Positions 35,006 to 46,433 of a stretch of DNA of 64,000 nucleotides are shown here, one piece after another. Numbering within the stretch: position 1 is the first letter of the stretch; each line of letters starts with the position of its first letter. The position numbers were made by a program, and so were the translations under genes. A model generated the notes under the pieces. It was not told where the DNA came from. It did not search any database and saw only the letters and a list, made by a program, of their open reading frames with translations. The stretch spans positions 496,001 to 560,000 of the forward strand of contig NC_022998.1 in the NCBI RefSeq assembly GCF_000500935.1, written 5' to 3'. This DNA is from Spiroplasma apis B31. GTDB lineage: Bacteria; Bacillota_I; Bacilli_A; Mycoplasmatales; Mycoplasmataceae.

Positions 35006-36352
35006 TTGATTGAAATGCATAAAAAAATAAAATAAATATAACTAAATATAATCCTCTGCTTATAGAATTAGAGTAAAAGATCTCTAATATAATCTATAAA
35101 TAGAGGATTTTTATATGAAAAATTTAATAAAAAAATACTTTTGTTAAACTTTATACTGAAACTATAAATAGTAAAAAACAATGTATAAACTAGTAACCTT
35201 TAAAGAATTAAATAACAAATAGATTATATGGTAGTATAACAGTAGAAATTTAGTATCAGGTCACAAAAAAAGAAAGTTCATATACGATAATATTTAAATA
35301 AGAATTTGTCAAATTTAAGACGTGCATGAATAAAAAAAATAATCTTAAAGGTTATTATTTTAAGAAATGCTTTTATGAGTAAAAATATCAAGTTCTTAAA
35401 AACGGAATTATAATTATAAACCACACAAAAATAATAAAAATTTCAAAACTGTTGAGTTTGCTAAATAACTTTCCTTTCAATATACACTAGAGAATATATT
35501 TTTATATTTTAAAATAAACATTTTTTTATATAATAGTTTCCAATATATTTTTCTAAGTATACATTATGTTAAAAAAACATAAAATTATACAAATAAAATT
35601 TTTTCATGTGGTAAATTCGAAAGAATTCAAATCAAATATTTTTAATATGGATAATAAATAATATTTGATAATCAAGTTTTTGATCAAAATTATCATATAA
35701 AAATCTATCAAAATGTACTACATTTTATATTCAACAGTTTGGATAATATTTGTAGATTGAGAAGCTTTTGGTTATGAGTTATTTTTTCCAAAAACCAGAG
35801 AACACAATAAGCACAACATAAAGATTAAAAGCAATTTAAATAATAAAAAAATTTGCATAATACAACATAAAATTGTATTCATTAGAAATGGAGAATAAGG
35901 TTTTTAATAAGTTAATGAACTGATTGAGCATTCTGAAATAATAAAAAGTATTACAAGACTATATATAAATATAATAACGAATGATGAATCTAACTCTAAG
36001 CTAAGAAAAAAATTTAAAGAATATATAAGTGCTCTTATTAATAAAATTGTAAGATTACTGAGCCTATTAATTACAAGTGAGAATTAATAATTAGTAGTAA
36101 ATAATCTTGTATTTATTAATTCTAGATGTGTAGTCAATCAAATGTGAATACTTTTAAAAGATTAGGTTATATTCGAAAGGGCTATGAGCAACTGTTGTCA
36201 AGCTTTCAACAAAAATACCCATATATTCATGATTTTTTTTTGATATCTCTCACCCAAAATGATATTAAGTTTAATAAAACACTAAAAATGTTACGAAACT
36301 TATGATTGACATTGTCCTTGTAAACTTATATAATCATTTTTGGAGAATTTAT
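35006..36352. other. IS-derived debris between lipoprotein and surface-protein genes
   Basis: No intact gene. AATCCTCT (35050-35057) and AGAGGATTTTT (35102-35112) followed by ATATG copy the hairpin-plus-start layout of the left end of the IS3-family relics, so 35045 to about 35540 may be a diverged copy. A second, clearer relic occupies about 35552-36120. Between 36121 and 36352 nothing is recognisable, apart from the TGGAGAA ribosome binding site at 36341 for the next gene. Confidence 0.55.
35552..36120 (+). pseudogene. IS3-family relic, left half
   Basis: The left end TAAGTATACATTATGT followed by AAAAAAACATAAAATTATAC matches the left ends at 29680, 45190 and 50518. The following 500 bases run parallel to the decayed orfA region of the 29674 copy (for example AAGTATTACAAGACTATA against AAAATACAAGACTATAAA) but contain only stops. 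The orfB part and right end were not found. Confidence 0.55.
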
Positions 36353-37672
36353 ATGAAAAAGAAAATAATAAGAAGTAGATATTTATTACCAATAACATTA
36401 AGCGGTGTATTAACAATACCATTATTTTCTAGTGTCTCTTTAATCAAACAATATATGGATTCAAATAACAATAAAAACTTAAACTCTTTAAGTAATTTGT
36501 TAGATTTTAAAGATATTCCGTTGGAACCAAGTTACCGTTCTAGTTTAGAAAGTCTTGCTGAAAGCTCAAATAAATATTCAGCAGCTTATGACTGAAATTA
36601 CAAAGTTATTTTAAATAATAATATGATAAAAGTCATAGATGGTGATATGAATTTTTTAAATGCTGATTTTAAAGCTAAAAAACCAATTACAGTAAAAAGT
36701 GAACTAACTGATGCTATTTATCTTGGTTTACAAGTAATGGGGCACAATGCTCCTGCAGCTTCTGAATTAAATGAGATTGGTAGATACGAAATTAGTAACT
36801 TTCATGCTTTAGAGAAAAAAGGGTATAGTGTTTACTTGAATAAAGTTGACAATAATGAATTACTAGAGATTTTAAATATAGATCAAGAAAAAACTTACGA
36901 GTATGAAGGTAAAACTTACTTTAAATTAGATAATTTAAATGAAACAGATAACATCTATTTCAAATCTAACTCAAATGTTGTTAATAAAGAAACAATTGAA
37001 AAATGAAATGGTCAAGTAGTTCCAATAAATTTAATTGCTGTTAATGAAGAAGAACCTAAAGATGTATTAACTGTTTATGATCCTAATTACCATCGAAAAA
37101 CAGTCAATATTTCTATTTTAAATCATATTTCAAATGAGTTTATTCAATATAAACTATGAGATTGAAATCAATATAATTCAAACGAAGAAAATTTACAATG
37201 TTACATCGCAAATAACCTTATAAAAATTTATATAGAAATAGCCTTAAGTTATATTAACTTTATTGATCCTAAATCAAACATGTATAACGTTAAAGCACCT
37301 CCTTTAGAAGGAATTCAAAATGTATTCTCTCACAAAGAAGGTGGAGGTGGAGGAGCTACTCCTGGTTCATTGTTATATTACGCTTACAAATATAATTCAT
37401 ACTATGACTTAAGAATATTTTTATTTAAATATGACGACGCTGATTCACGTTATATTTATATAAGTTATGATCAAAATAATTGAATTGAATTTGAAAAAGA
37501 CATTAATGGAAAAGACCCAGTAATTGTTGACGAAATAAAAAATACAAATAATAATATTGAAAATAGAACAAAACTATCATTTAATCCTTGAGTAGAGCTT
37601 AATCAACAAATAAAAGATTTTGTTAAAAAAACTTGAAATCTTTTATTATTTGCTATGGAAAAAATGAGTTAG
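36353..37672 (+). CDS. Exported surface protein of unknown function, first gene of GH85/ABC operon
   Basis: A 439-residue protein with a basic start (MKKKIIRSRYLL) and one hydrophobic segment (PITLSGVLTIPLFSSVSL, about 13-30), either a signal peptide or an anchor; there is no lipobox. The remainder is hydrophilic with a notable KEGGGGGATPGSLLYYA stretch. The start at 36353 follows TGGAGAA; an earlier in-frame ATG at 36302 lacks such a site. An ABC ATPase gene begins nine bases after the stop, and two permeases plus a GH85 glycosidase follow, so a role in glycan handling at the cell surface is inferred. No domain was recognised. Confidence 0.7.
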
Positions 37673-37680
37673 AGGTACTT

Positions 37681-38400
37681 ATGATTAAAATAAATAATTT
37701 AACAAAGAGATATAATAAAGATAAAATCGTTTTAGAAAACATCAATTTAGAAATTCCAAATGGTGAAAGCATTGGTATTTTAGGTGCTAACGGAAGCGGA
37801 AAATCTACACTTGTTGAAATAATCGCTGGTATAAACGAGCAAACAAGTGGTGAAGTTCTCTTTTTGAACCAAAATAATGAAACTGACAAGGAATTAAAAG
37901 AAAGCATTGGTATCCAATTTCAAAAAGGAGATTGACCATTTAATACAAGGGCTGTCGACCTTTTAAATCTTTTAGTTGGAAAAAAATGATCAAGTAGTGA
38001 ATACATCAATGAATTGATAGATATTTTTGAAGTAAAAAGCATCATTAACAAAAGATTAAATGAATGTTCAGGTGGTGAACAACAAAGATTCAACTCTTTG
38101 TTATCTATTATAAAAAAACCAAGAATATTAATTTTAGATGAGTTAATCACTGGTTTAGATTTAAAAATGCAAATGAAACTAATTAATTTTTTTGACGAGC
38201 TTAAAAAGAAAGAAGACATCACTTTAATAATAATTTCACATATTCCAGAAGAAATTGAACAAATTTGCAAACGCGTAATTGTTTTAAATGAAGGAAAAAT
38301 TTATAAAGACGCTAAAGTAGTTGACATCGTAAAAGAACATGGTTCAGTTCGTTTGTTTTTAAATAAATACTTTAAGGAAATTAACAATGAAATACAATAA
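37681..38400 (+). CDS. ABC transporter ATP-binding protein (ABC-2 type)
   Basis: A 239-residue ATPase subunit. Walker A GILGANGSGKST (K41), Q-loop IGIQFQKGDW, signature ECSGGEQQR, Walker B ILILDELITGLD and the H-loop IIISHI are all in place, so it should hydrolyse ATP. The form of the signature and D-loop resembles drug- or lantibiotic-type ABC-2 exporters. The ATG at 37681 follows AGAGGT and an earlier in-frame ATG at 37633 lies inside the preceding gene. The stop overlaps the start of the first permease, showing translational coupling. Confidence 0.92.
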
Positions 38401-39241
38401 TTTTTTTACTAAAAGTAATTTAACAAATTTTAAAAAAATGTTATCAGTTACTTTTTCATTAAGTATTAGAAATGAAAGAGCATGAGTTATTATAAATTTA
38501 TCTTCAATCATTTTAGTTTTTGTGTTTGCTTATGCATATTCAACATATTCAAAAACATACGAACTTTTACCACCACAATTAGCAAGCTTTTTATTAATTC
38601 CAGCCTTTATAACAGGTGCTTATTTTGCAATTTTCTTATCAAACCTGAAAGACACTTCTATTTTAAAAAGAATTAAGTTTGTTGGAATAAAAAGATCTTC
38701 TATAATATTTTCTTTCATTATCTGCGCTAGCTTTTTCACTCTAGTTAGTTCATTGTTATCAATTCTTTGATTGTTTATAATGTCAAAATTTCAATTACAA
38801 ATAAACTTTGTTTATATGAGTAACTTATTATGATGAAACTGACTTTGATACTTAATAGTTCTAGTTTTTATAGAAATTGCAATTTTGTGTTTAAGTGTAA
38901 TCGTAATGGATTTACTTAAAGGAAAATTGATAAGAACTTCAGTTCCATTAGTTGTTATATTAATATCATTAATAATGTCGGATGTAGCAATACCCTCACT
39001 AATTGGAGGAAAAAATTGATTTTTAAATTATTTTGGTTATCTATGCATAACTAAATATATGGTTTGAATATTATTAATCACATCATCATTCAGCTTTATA
39101 GATTTTGGTGGAATAGAACAAGTAGTGCAGTCTAAAAAAAGTTTCATGTTCTTGAATAATTTGTATGCATTAATAACGATATCAATAATTGTGTTAGGGT
39201 TATTGATATATTTATCAATAAGATTCTTTAAATGAAAGTAG
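38387..39241 (+). CDS. ABC transporter permease (ABC-2 type), first
   Basis: A 284-residue membrane protein with six hydrophobic helices beginning at about residue 34 (WVIINLSSIILVFVFAYAYS), then segments near 60, 100, 145, 180 and 255; the N-terminus is cytoplasmic and basic. TGA codons encode Trp within the helices (LLWWNWLWYL region). The gene overlaps the end of the ATPase gene and lies seven bases before a second permease of similar build. Together they fit a heterodimeric ABC-2 transporter. The substrate is unknown. Confidence 0.8.
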
Positions 39242-39248
39242 GTATGTT

Positions 39249-40181
39249 ATGGAAAAATTAAATATTTCAAAAGTTTCATTCTCTAGTTTACTTAGTTATA
39301 CTTTTAAAATAACATTCAAGTCAGCTAAAGTTTATTTAACTGCAATAATACTTCCTGTTTTACTTTCTATTTTGATTTACTTACTTGTGACTTCTTTTGG
39401 TTTCAAAGATTATTCAAATCAATTGGGACAAATAACTAAATTATTTATAATTCCTTTCACATTTTCGTTTTTCACATTCTCACTTTTAATATTAAACTGA
39501 GAAGCCAGTGTCTTGGTAAAGCAATCTAAAATCTTTTTGATTAGTAGATGAAGAATATATTCATCAATATTTTTGGTTACTTGTGTTATGACAGTGCTTT
39601 CTTTCTTGACATTTATAATTTGTTTAAACTTATTCGATCTAGTTTTAAGAGTACAAAATTTTAATAATTACTTTATAAGCTTACCAAAATTATTTTTTGT
39701 TAAAGGAACCTTTGCAGAAGCATGTGGATTTTTATTTTCGATAACCTTAACTGCAGTGATGTTCTTCTTATATTTATTTTGTATCTTAATTATTTCTTAT
39801 ATAATTTGTAATTTATGTAAGTCATTAGTTATTGTACAAGCAATTAATTTTATTATTGTTATTTTATTTTTACTTCTTGGTGATTGCATAATAAATGTTA
39901 ACGATTTGTCGAATAGTAATTCAAATATTGTATTGAATATTTTAGGTTATTTATTACCTATTAAATCATTTCAATGAACAATAGTATCATTATTAACAAA
40001 TACATATATTTATGAATATAATATTTTACAAACTATTTTTAATCCAAAACTAGAAATACCATTTACATTCTTAACTAATAAAGCCGAACTTGTTTTACCA
40101 ATAGCTTTATTTAATTCATTTTTATGAATAGCAACTTTTTGATTAGTTGCAAATAGTCTAACTAAAAAGGGGATAAAATAA
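39249..40181 (+). CDS. ABC transporter permease (ABC-2 type), second
   Basis: A 310-residue membrane protein with about six helices (for example VYLTAIILPVLLSILIYLLV near 30-50 and INFIIVILFLLLGDCII near 205). It is probably the partner of the preceding permease, together with the ATPase encoded at 37681. Its stop TAA and the start of the GH85 gene share one base (TAATG), so the glycosidase is co-translated. This coupling is the main reason to link transporter and enzyme. Confidence 0.8.
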
Positions 40182-42958
40182 TGAAAAAAATTCTTAGTTT
40201 ATTAATGTCAACTAGTGTTATTGTTGGTGTTTCAAGTAATGCTATTTCTTGTAATATTGGAAAGTTTTCAACAAGAGCGCATTTAGAATCTTTTGATGAT
40301 TTCAATTGAAAAACAGGACAAACAAGTGATGGAGATGGATACAATTGGTATTATGATGATTTTGGAAATAAAATCACCAATGATGAATTACCTTTAGAAA
40401 GTGTACAAGGAGAACAAGGCCCAGTAGATAAAATATTTAATTATGATAAATATTCTACTTCATATAAAGGTGCAAACTTTATAAAAAAACAAGCAACCAC
40501 TGGTTCTCCTATAATAAAATCATATCGTCCAAATGGTAATAAATGATTGGACTTCGGTTTTGAATCAAGATCTCGTAAATTTAATTACATCAATTCTCTA
40601 CCTGATTGAAACGATGGAACTGATATGGATCTTGATTATAATAAGGCTAGTCAAAAACTAAAAGGTAGAAACTATGTTGCTAAAAAAACTGTAAATACGC
40701 AACAAAAACAAACCTTTTTTAATTTTTTTCATGACCCTTCAAATTCTTCAAGTTCAATTGTTGGAACTAAAAATACGTTCGGAGGTAATTTAACTAATTT
40801 AAGTTATACACACCAAATGTATACTTGACCCGCAATTACTAACAAGGGTTGATTAACACCATCATTTGCCGATTATACTGATTATATGCACAAAAACGGA
40901 GTTCCTGTTTTAGGTTTATGGTATATGTCAGGATGAGAAGATTTAACAAGAGAATCATTAAAATCAATTTTGACAACAGATGCAAATGGTGTTTTTACAA
41001 TGGTAAATATTTTAATACAACAATGTATTGATTTAAACTTTGATGGCTGAATAATAAATAACGAAGCAAATGGTTCTCAAGGTGATGGATACGTTATTGA
41101 GAATAGTGAAATTAACAAAATTATGGAGCAATTCAATGAAAGAGCAAAAGAGTTGGAGAGTTCATTAGGTAGAAAATTAAGTATAATTTATTATACTAAT
41201 GATAGTTCTTTGGAATATGACCCCGTAACTCAAAAACCTAACTCTAGAAAAACTTTTGAAGCAGCTAAAAGTGCAAGTGCATTTCAATTAGATTTTGTTA
41301 AAAGCACACCTAATCTGGATAGATATATAAAAGAAGAACACGCTGGTAATAATGAAAAAAGAAAAGATTTATATACACTATTAAACGAAAGTGTAACAAT
41401 ACCTGGACTTGGTGCATTTGATTATAAAAATTTGATATTTAATAAAGATAAGTATAATAGATATGACTTAGAAAAGGCTAATAATTCTTTTTCAATATTT
41501 GGTTCAGGTGGTGCTAATGAGTATGCTAAATCTTTCAAAAACTGAGCTAATTCAGAAAACTTAATAAATGATCAAAACGAGTATAAATATTTACTAATGC
41601 AACAAGAATTATCAAATTTATACTCAACTTATCAAATGGTTGGAAAAAATGGTTATCTTGAAAACGATCAGAAAGGTTTTACTGATATGATTTCGCAAGG
41701 ACAACAAGATATTGATGAACTTTATCAATACGATCCAAGAATTAATTTCAAAAAATTTAATAAAAGTTTATCAATTTCTCCTATCGATTATTTATTCAAA
41801 CGAAGTGAGAATAATGTTTACAAATATAGTGTTGGAGTAGGGAGTTCATTTTTAGAGAAAACCGTAGTAGCAGATACAGTTATTGATAACGATTACAGTA
41901 GTTACAGTAACAAAGAACCAAAAGAAATTGAAAATGATCCATCAATGACAACTTATTTTTCTACTGGTTCGGGAATTAAATTTATTAACAGAGATAGTAA
42001 AGGCAAAGCACTTTATGACAAAATTACTCCTTGAACAAATTCTCGCTTAGGAGATGTTATGCCAACATATCAATGAGATTTTTGAAGTAAAGAAAAAGTT
42101 CATGACACAATTCAAATTAATACTCTAGATGGTGAGAAAAACGTAAGTACAATTACAAGTGAAGGGCAATTAGCACCATATTTTGATTATTACAATCCTT
42201 ACATGAAAGGTAATTCCATTTCTGTTGGTATGGGTTATGACTTTGATAATGATGGAGTTGTAAAACCAGGTATATGATATCCAAATCAAGATTATTACTG
42301 AAATATAATGGGAACTAATCTAAGTAAAAACAATTACAATGTTAGTTATTTTGTCAAAAAAAGTAAAAGTGATACAAAGTCAAATGACATCATTAATGAT
42401 AAAAATACCAAAATAACTTATACAACATCAAATGAAAATCAAGGACCAAAAGTCATTGATGATACAAAAATAACAGAAATTAATGATGGTTGGTATAAAG
42501 TTACAGCTGATTTGAGTAAGCTATCAGGTATTAATAGTGGAAATAGGATTGCTAAATTAGGACTTAAAATAAATCCTGCTAATGAAACTAAGTTTTTATA
42601 TTCTGTTGGTGGATTTAACATTTCTAAAAACTTGGATGCTGAGCAATTAACTAATGAAACTAAGGTAAAAAAAATAAAAAACGAGTATGTTGTTAAAAGA
42701 TCATCTGACAATAACAATGTAAATATAAGATTTAATTGAGATATAGACAATAAGGAAAGTGATTACTTCAATATCTTTTATTCAAATGATGGGATTAATT
42801 GATATCGTCTTGGTCAGACAACCATCAATAAGTACTATTTAAGAGAGTTGAACGATAATGAAGACCATTTTATCTATATAGGAATACAACCAGTTAATAA
42901 ATCAGGTATACCTAATAAAGTTTTTTACTCAAAAATCGATACAAACTATAATTATTAA
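40181..42958 (+). CDS. GH85 endo-beta-N-acetylglucosaminidase lipoprotein
   Basis: Cleaves the chitobiose core of N-linked glycans, releasing oligosaccharides from glycoproteins. The 925-residue protein has a lipoprotein signal ending NAISC (Cys24), so it should sit outside, on the membrane. The GH85 barrel is marked by HQMYTWPAITNKGWLTPSFA, PVLGLWYMSGWED and FDGWIINNEANGS, in which N293 and E295 form the catalytic N-x-E pair. The C-terminal 250 residues look like beta-sandwich carbohydrate-binding modules (PYFDYYNPYMKG; a last part resembling fibronectin type III with YFNIFYSNDGINWYRLG). Many Trp are TGA-coded. It is the last gene of an operon with an ABC-2 transporter and ends at a strong terminator. 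Confidence 0.92.
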
Positions 42959-42964
42959 AAATTT

Positions 42965-43035
42965 AAACACCTAAAATAAAATCAGCGATTAAAAGAGACT
43001 CTTTTTATTGTTAGATTTTATCATAGGTGTTTTTT
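42965..43035 (+). terminator. Terminator of the GH85/ABC operon
   Basis: AAACACCTA (42965-42973) pairs with TAGGTGTTT (43024-43032), with further A/T pairing inside, and six T close the hairpin. Confidence 0.65.
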
Positions 43036-43704
43036 ATGACTAACTTCATTTTTGATTCAAAGAATTGAAATATCTTAAAAGTCTCTTAATTCATTTGATA
43101 TTAATAGGATTTTAAAAACATACCTTTATTAAAACTTGTAATTATTTTCAACAATTTGAGGACACATTCATTTTGATTAAAATAGAACTGTGTGTATTAT
43201 TAGCTAAAGTTGATAGTTACTATACTTAAAATATATTAATAATTTTAGAACAAGAATGGTATTTATAAATACTTTGCCGAGGTTAAGGATTGAAACAATG
43301 CCATAATTTGAAGGTAATTACAATTATGAAAAAAAACGTCAATAATAAGTTTTAAAACATTTGATTATGTACATAATCAAACTAAATCAGAAAATTTAAT
43401 ATAGCTAAAAAACTAATAATTTGACCTTTTTATATAAAAGATAAATTTTTCGAATTTTGAAAAAATTAATTAAAAAGCAAATTTTATTTATATATATATA
43501 TATATATAAAAGTCGAAAAACTAAAACCTTTTTAACAAGCATATGATTTTTTTACTACACTTTGTAAAAAAGTCTAGTGGTAAAATTAATTTTTAAAATA
43601 TTTCTAAATTTTAAAAATCATTTTACTTTGATAATTATTTTCACTTTGTTGTGTATCATATTAATAAGTGTATTAAATATTAATATACCAAAAGGAGAAA
43701 AAAA
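43036..43704. other. 669-base gap, decayed DNA with a TA repeat
   Basis: No open gene is present; stops occur in all frames. A run of ten TA dinucleotides lies at about 43489-43508. Fragments such as the one near 43265-43300 look coding-derived but could not be assigned. The last 70 bases before the lipoprotein gene carry its ribosome binding site AAAGGAGA (about 43690). Confidence 0.55.
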
Positions 43705-45126
43705 ATGAAAAAACTATTAGGATTATTAGGCGCACTAGGAATGGTGGCCTCAACAGGTGTATCTGTTGTATCATGTGGCAAAAAAAATGAAGCTGAATCT
43801 ATTGGTAAAGTTTCTTTAGGGAAAAATAACTTAAGGTCAAAAGATGACTCAACCACTTTAACTGTTGAACTTAATAAAGATCTAGCAAGTGCAGATAAAA
43901 TTACAGTATCAAGTAATAAAGGTGAAGATTCATTGTTAAAAGTTGAAGAAACAAATAAAGAGACAAAAAAAGTTGTTTATAAAGTTTCATTAAAAAATGA
44001 TTTACCTGAAGACAATATTAGTGAAGCATTAACTGTTAAACTTAATGATAAAGAAGTTGGCTCTGTTGAAATAAAAATATTTAGCGAAGAATCAAATGAT
44101 AGAGCTGAATTTGATTTAAGTTTAATCGAAGAGGCAATAAATCACGAGGGAATTGCGGAAATAGTAACTAAAAACTATGGTAATAAAGGTTATTTATCAG
44201 TGGAACCAGGAAAAATTAAAGATCAAAATGGCATTATAGAGGCTGTAAAAACTTACGTAACCAAAGTTTTAGAAGATGCTAATAATTTAGGGTTAAATTT
44301 AAATATATCCGTTGATACTATTATAACTATGGTAAACATCGATTTCCTAGATAGTAATGGGGAGAAAATTATTGATAATAACACTAAAGACATAAATTCA
44401 ATTAAAATTTCTATAAAAGAAGGGCATGAAAATGACATTGATGGTTATAAAGTTTCGGGTGAAGCAAATGTTAAAGTTGCAGAGAAAAAAGACCTTACGG
44501 GAGTTAAAACTAATTTAGATGAAGTTACTGTTGTTTCAGAAAGTGAATCTATAATTTTGAATGCAGTAAAGGAAAAATTTGGAGAAGCTAATCCTAATGC
44601 TAAGGATGCAGTTGAAAAAGGAGATTTTAGTTTTGAAAAATTAATTAACGATAGCTCTAAAAAAACAGGAAGTATCGAAGTAACAAATAAATTTAATAGT
44701 AGTGTAAAGCTAACTAATGATGAATTTACAATCACTTTTAATTATAAAATTGATAAAAATGGAATTCATGAATTAGATATAGAAAAATATGTGTTTAAAA
44801 ACATTGATAGTATCATTTTGTTCACTGATGAAGAAGTAAATAATGATGATATCGTTAATGCATTATTCGATTCTGACAGTGGAGGGTTTAGTAATCAGCT
44901 TATTGAAGACGACTCATTCTATCTGACTTTAATGGAAGAAGAAAAAGTATACGGGTTTGATGAAGAAGAATTTAAGCAAAGATTTTTGGAGATATTTAAC
45001 ATAAACATAGCGAGTGATAAGAATTCATTTGTAATAAGTGTTAAAAATTCAAAGGTGTTTGAAAAAGCTAATTTTGTTGGTGGTCCAGTAACTATTAAAA
45101 TCACAAAAGAAGATCAGGCTTTTTAA
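43705..45126 (+). CDS. Large surface lipoprotein
   Basis: A 473-residue lipoprotein with signal MKKLLGLLGALGMVASTGVS and lipobox VVSC (Cys24). After Cys, residues about 32-135 have an Ig-like or cadherin-like beta pattern (GKVSLGKNNLRSKDDSTTLT). Two similar alpha/beta segments follow (about 135-265 and 270-390), each ending in an EANVKV- or TFNYKI-like strand, suggesting an internal repeat. The protein is strongly acidic. The build recalls the abundant surface lipoproteins of spiroplasmas, though it is not spiralin. It is free of TGA codons. AAAGGAGA precedes the ATG. Confidence 0.85.
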   Translation: MKKLLGLLGALGMVASTGVSVVSCGKKNEAESIGKVSLGKNNLRSKDDSTTLTVELNKDLASADKITVSSNKGEDSLLKVEETNKETKKVVYKVSLKNDLPEDNISEALTVKLNDKEVGSVEIKIFSEESNDRAEFDLSLIEEAINHEGIAEIVTKNYGNKGYLSVEPGKIKDQNGIIEAVKTYVTKVLEDANNLGLNLNISVDTIITMVNIDFLDSNGEKIIDNNTKDINSIKISIKEGHENDIDGYKVSGEANVKVAEKKDLTGVKTNLDEVTVVSESESIILNAVKEKFGEANPNAKDAVEKGDFSFEKLINDSSKKTGSIEVTNKFNSSVKLTNDEFTITFNYKIDKNGIHELDIEKYVFKNIDSIILFTDEEVNNDDIVNALFDSDSGGFSNQLIEDDSFYLTLMEEEKVYGFDEEEFKQRFLEIFNINIASDKNSFVISVKNSKVFEKANFVGGPVTIKITKEDQAF

Positions 45127-45181
45127 ATACTCTAAATAAAAAGATTAAAAATATTACTTCTATAACAAACAAAAAATAAAT

Positions 45182-45620
45182 ATAATTCTCTAAGTATATA
45201 GTGTGTTGAAAAACATATATTTATACAAGGAGAATTTTTTTATATGCTAAATTTTAAAAAAAATGCAACATTATATATCTTAAAAATTAGAAAAATGTGT
45301 ATTGTTGAATAAGTTTTTGTTTTGCTTAGAATAAACAGTATTGTGAATAATAAAGGTATAAATGCAAGCCGGGTTAAATCTGTTATGTTAAAATATTATT
45401 TTATATTAATCTTGGAAAACTCAATTGATGATGAAATGTTTAAAATTTTCATCTTATTTAAATAAGATTAATAGTGAATATAAACAGATTAACTTTGTTG
45501 ATTTTAAATAAAACGTTAAACAATTTTATAACATTTTACTTCTATATAAGTATAATGATTGAACATAAGATTTCCCCAACATACATCTCTTTAGATTTCA
45601 AATAATTAAATTATATTTTT
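45182..45620 (+). pseudogene. IS3-family relic with internal deletion
   Basis: The left end TATAATTCTCTAAGTATATA...GGAGAATTTTTTTATATG repeats the hairpin-plus-T-run seen in the other copies. The sequence then jumps to the orfB 3' end (CCCCAACATACATCTCTTTAGATTTCAAA, seen also near 16435 and 30690). The middle is lost or scrambled. A T16-A17 tract follows at 45665-45697. Confidence 0.6.
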
Positions 45621-45664
45621 TGATATCATTGGAGTGTTCTTAAAAAAGATTGGTGTACCGAGCA

Positions 45665-45697
<33 letters not shown>

Positions 45698-45740
45698 CTC
45701 AGAGTTTAATAATTATAATGAATTTACTAGGAGATTATAT

Positions 45741-46058
45741 ATGGCTTATTTAATAATTAGTTGAGTTGCATCAATCTTATTAGCATCGTCACTAATACCA
45801 CAAATAATTAAAATGTGAAGAACAAAAAGTGCCAGAGATGTAAGTTTATTTACAATCTTGTGTTTTGTATTTGGGAATGGAAGTTGATGTATTTATGCTT
45901 ATTTACAAATTTTTTTGTATGATCAAAGTACTTTGATTCAACTAGCTTTTACAAACACACTTTTATTTAGTTTTGGTGTTATTTTGATGATTTTGAAGTC
46001 AATTTCAATCTTAAAAAATAAAGTATCTAAGAACCAACCGAAAGAAGAGGAACTCTAA
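45741..46058 (+). CDS. SemiSWEET / PQ-loop sugar transporter, first copy
   Basis: A 105-residue protein with three membrane helices that would form half of a SWEET-type sugar channel and work as a dimer. The PQ-loop motif reads SSLIPQIIKMWRTKSARDVS in helix 1, the family signature, followed by a helix with FGNGSWCIYAY and a third FTNTLLFSFGVILMIL. AGGAGA lies six bases before the ATG. The second SemiSWEET gene starts at the first base after its stop, and the fructose operon follows, which hints at sugar uptake or release. Confidence 0.88.
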
Positions 46059-46334
46059 ATGGAAATTTTTATTCAAATAGTTTCATGATTTGCGACTATA
46101 GTAAGTTGTATTAGATTTATTCCACAACTTATTAAAATTATAGTAACAAAATCTTCAAAAGATGTTTCCTTGATAATGTACATTATTGCAGTTCTAGCTG
46201 CACTGTTATGATTGATAGCAGCTGTCATGATTATGAACTATCCCTTGATAGTAACTAATGTAATAGTGTTTATAATTGCAAGTTTCATTTTAACATTCAA
46301 AATATGAGAAATTAATAAATCTAAAAAAGATTAA
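46059..46334 (+). CDS. SemiSWEET / PQ-loop sugar transporter, second copy
   Basis: A 91-residue three-helix protein with PQ-loop CIRFIPQLIKIIVTKSSKDV, then LAALLWLIAAVMIMNYPLI and NVIVFIIASFILTFKIWEI. It begins directly after the stop of the first copy and differs from it considerably, so a heterodimer is as likely as two homodimers. The next 80 bases hold the tandem motifs ahead of fruR. Confidence 0.87.
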
Positions 46335-46344
46335 CAGTATATTC

Positions 46345-46390
46345 GGTTGTTTTTGGTTGTATTTTAGAAAATTTGGTTGTTTTTGGTTGT
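46345..46390 (+). promoter_or_regulatory. Tandem candidate FruR operators before the fructose operon
   Basis: GGTTGTTTTTGGTTGT occurs at 46345-46360 and again at 46375-46390, so the copies start 30 bases (about three helical turns) apart. Each is itself a direct repeat of GGTTGT. Directly repeated sites are typical of DeoR-family repressors, and the DeoR-type regulator encoded next is the obvious binder. The gap contains TATTTTAGAAAATT, which could hold the promoter. Confidence 0.6.
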
Positions 46391-46433
46391 TTTTCTTATT
46401 TTATAAGAGTACTATATGAGTGAGGTGCTAAAT

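Noticed and set aside
43705-45126. Spiralin identity for the 473-residue lipoprotein
   Set aside because: Signal peptide and overall style fit, but it is about twice the length of spiralin and the mature sequence does not match what I recall of it.
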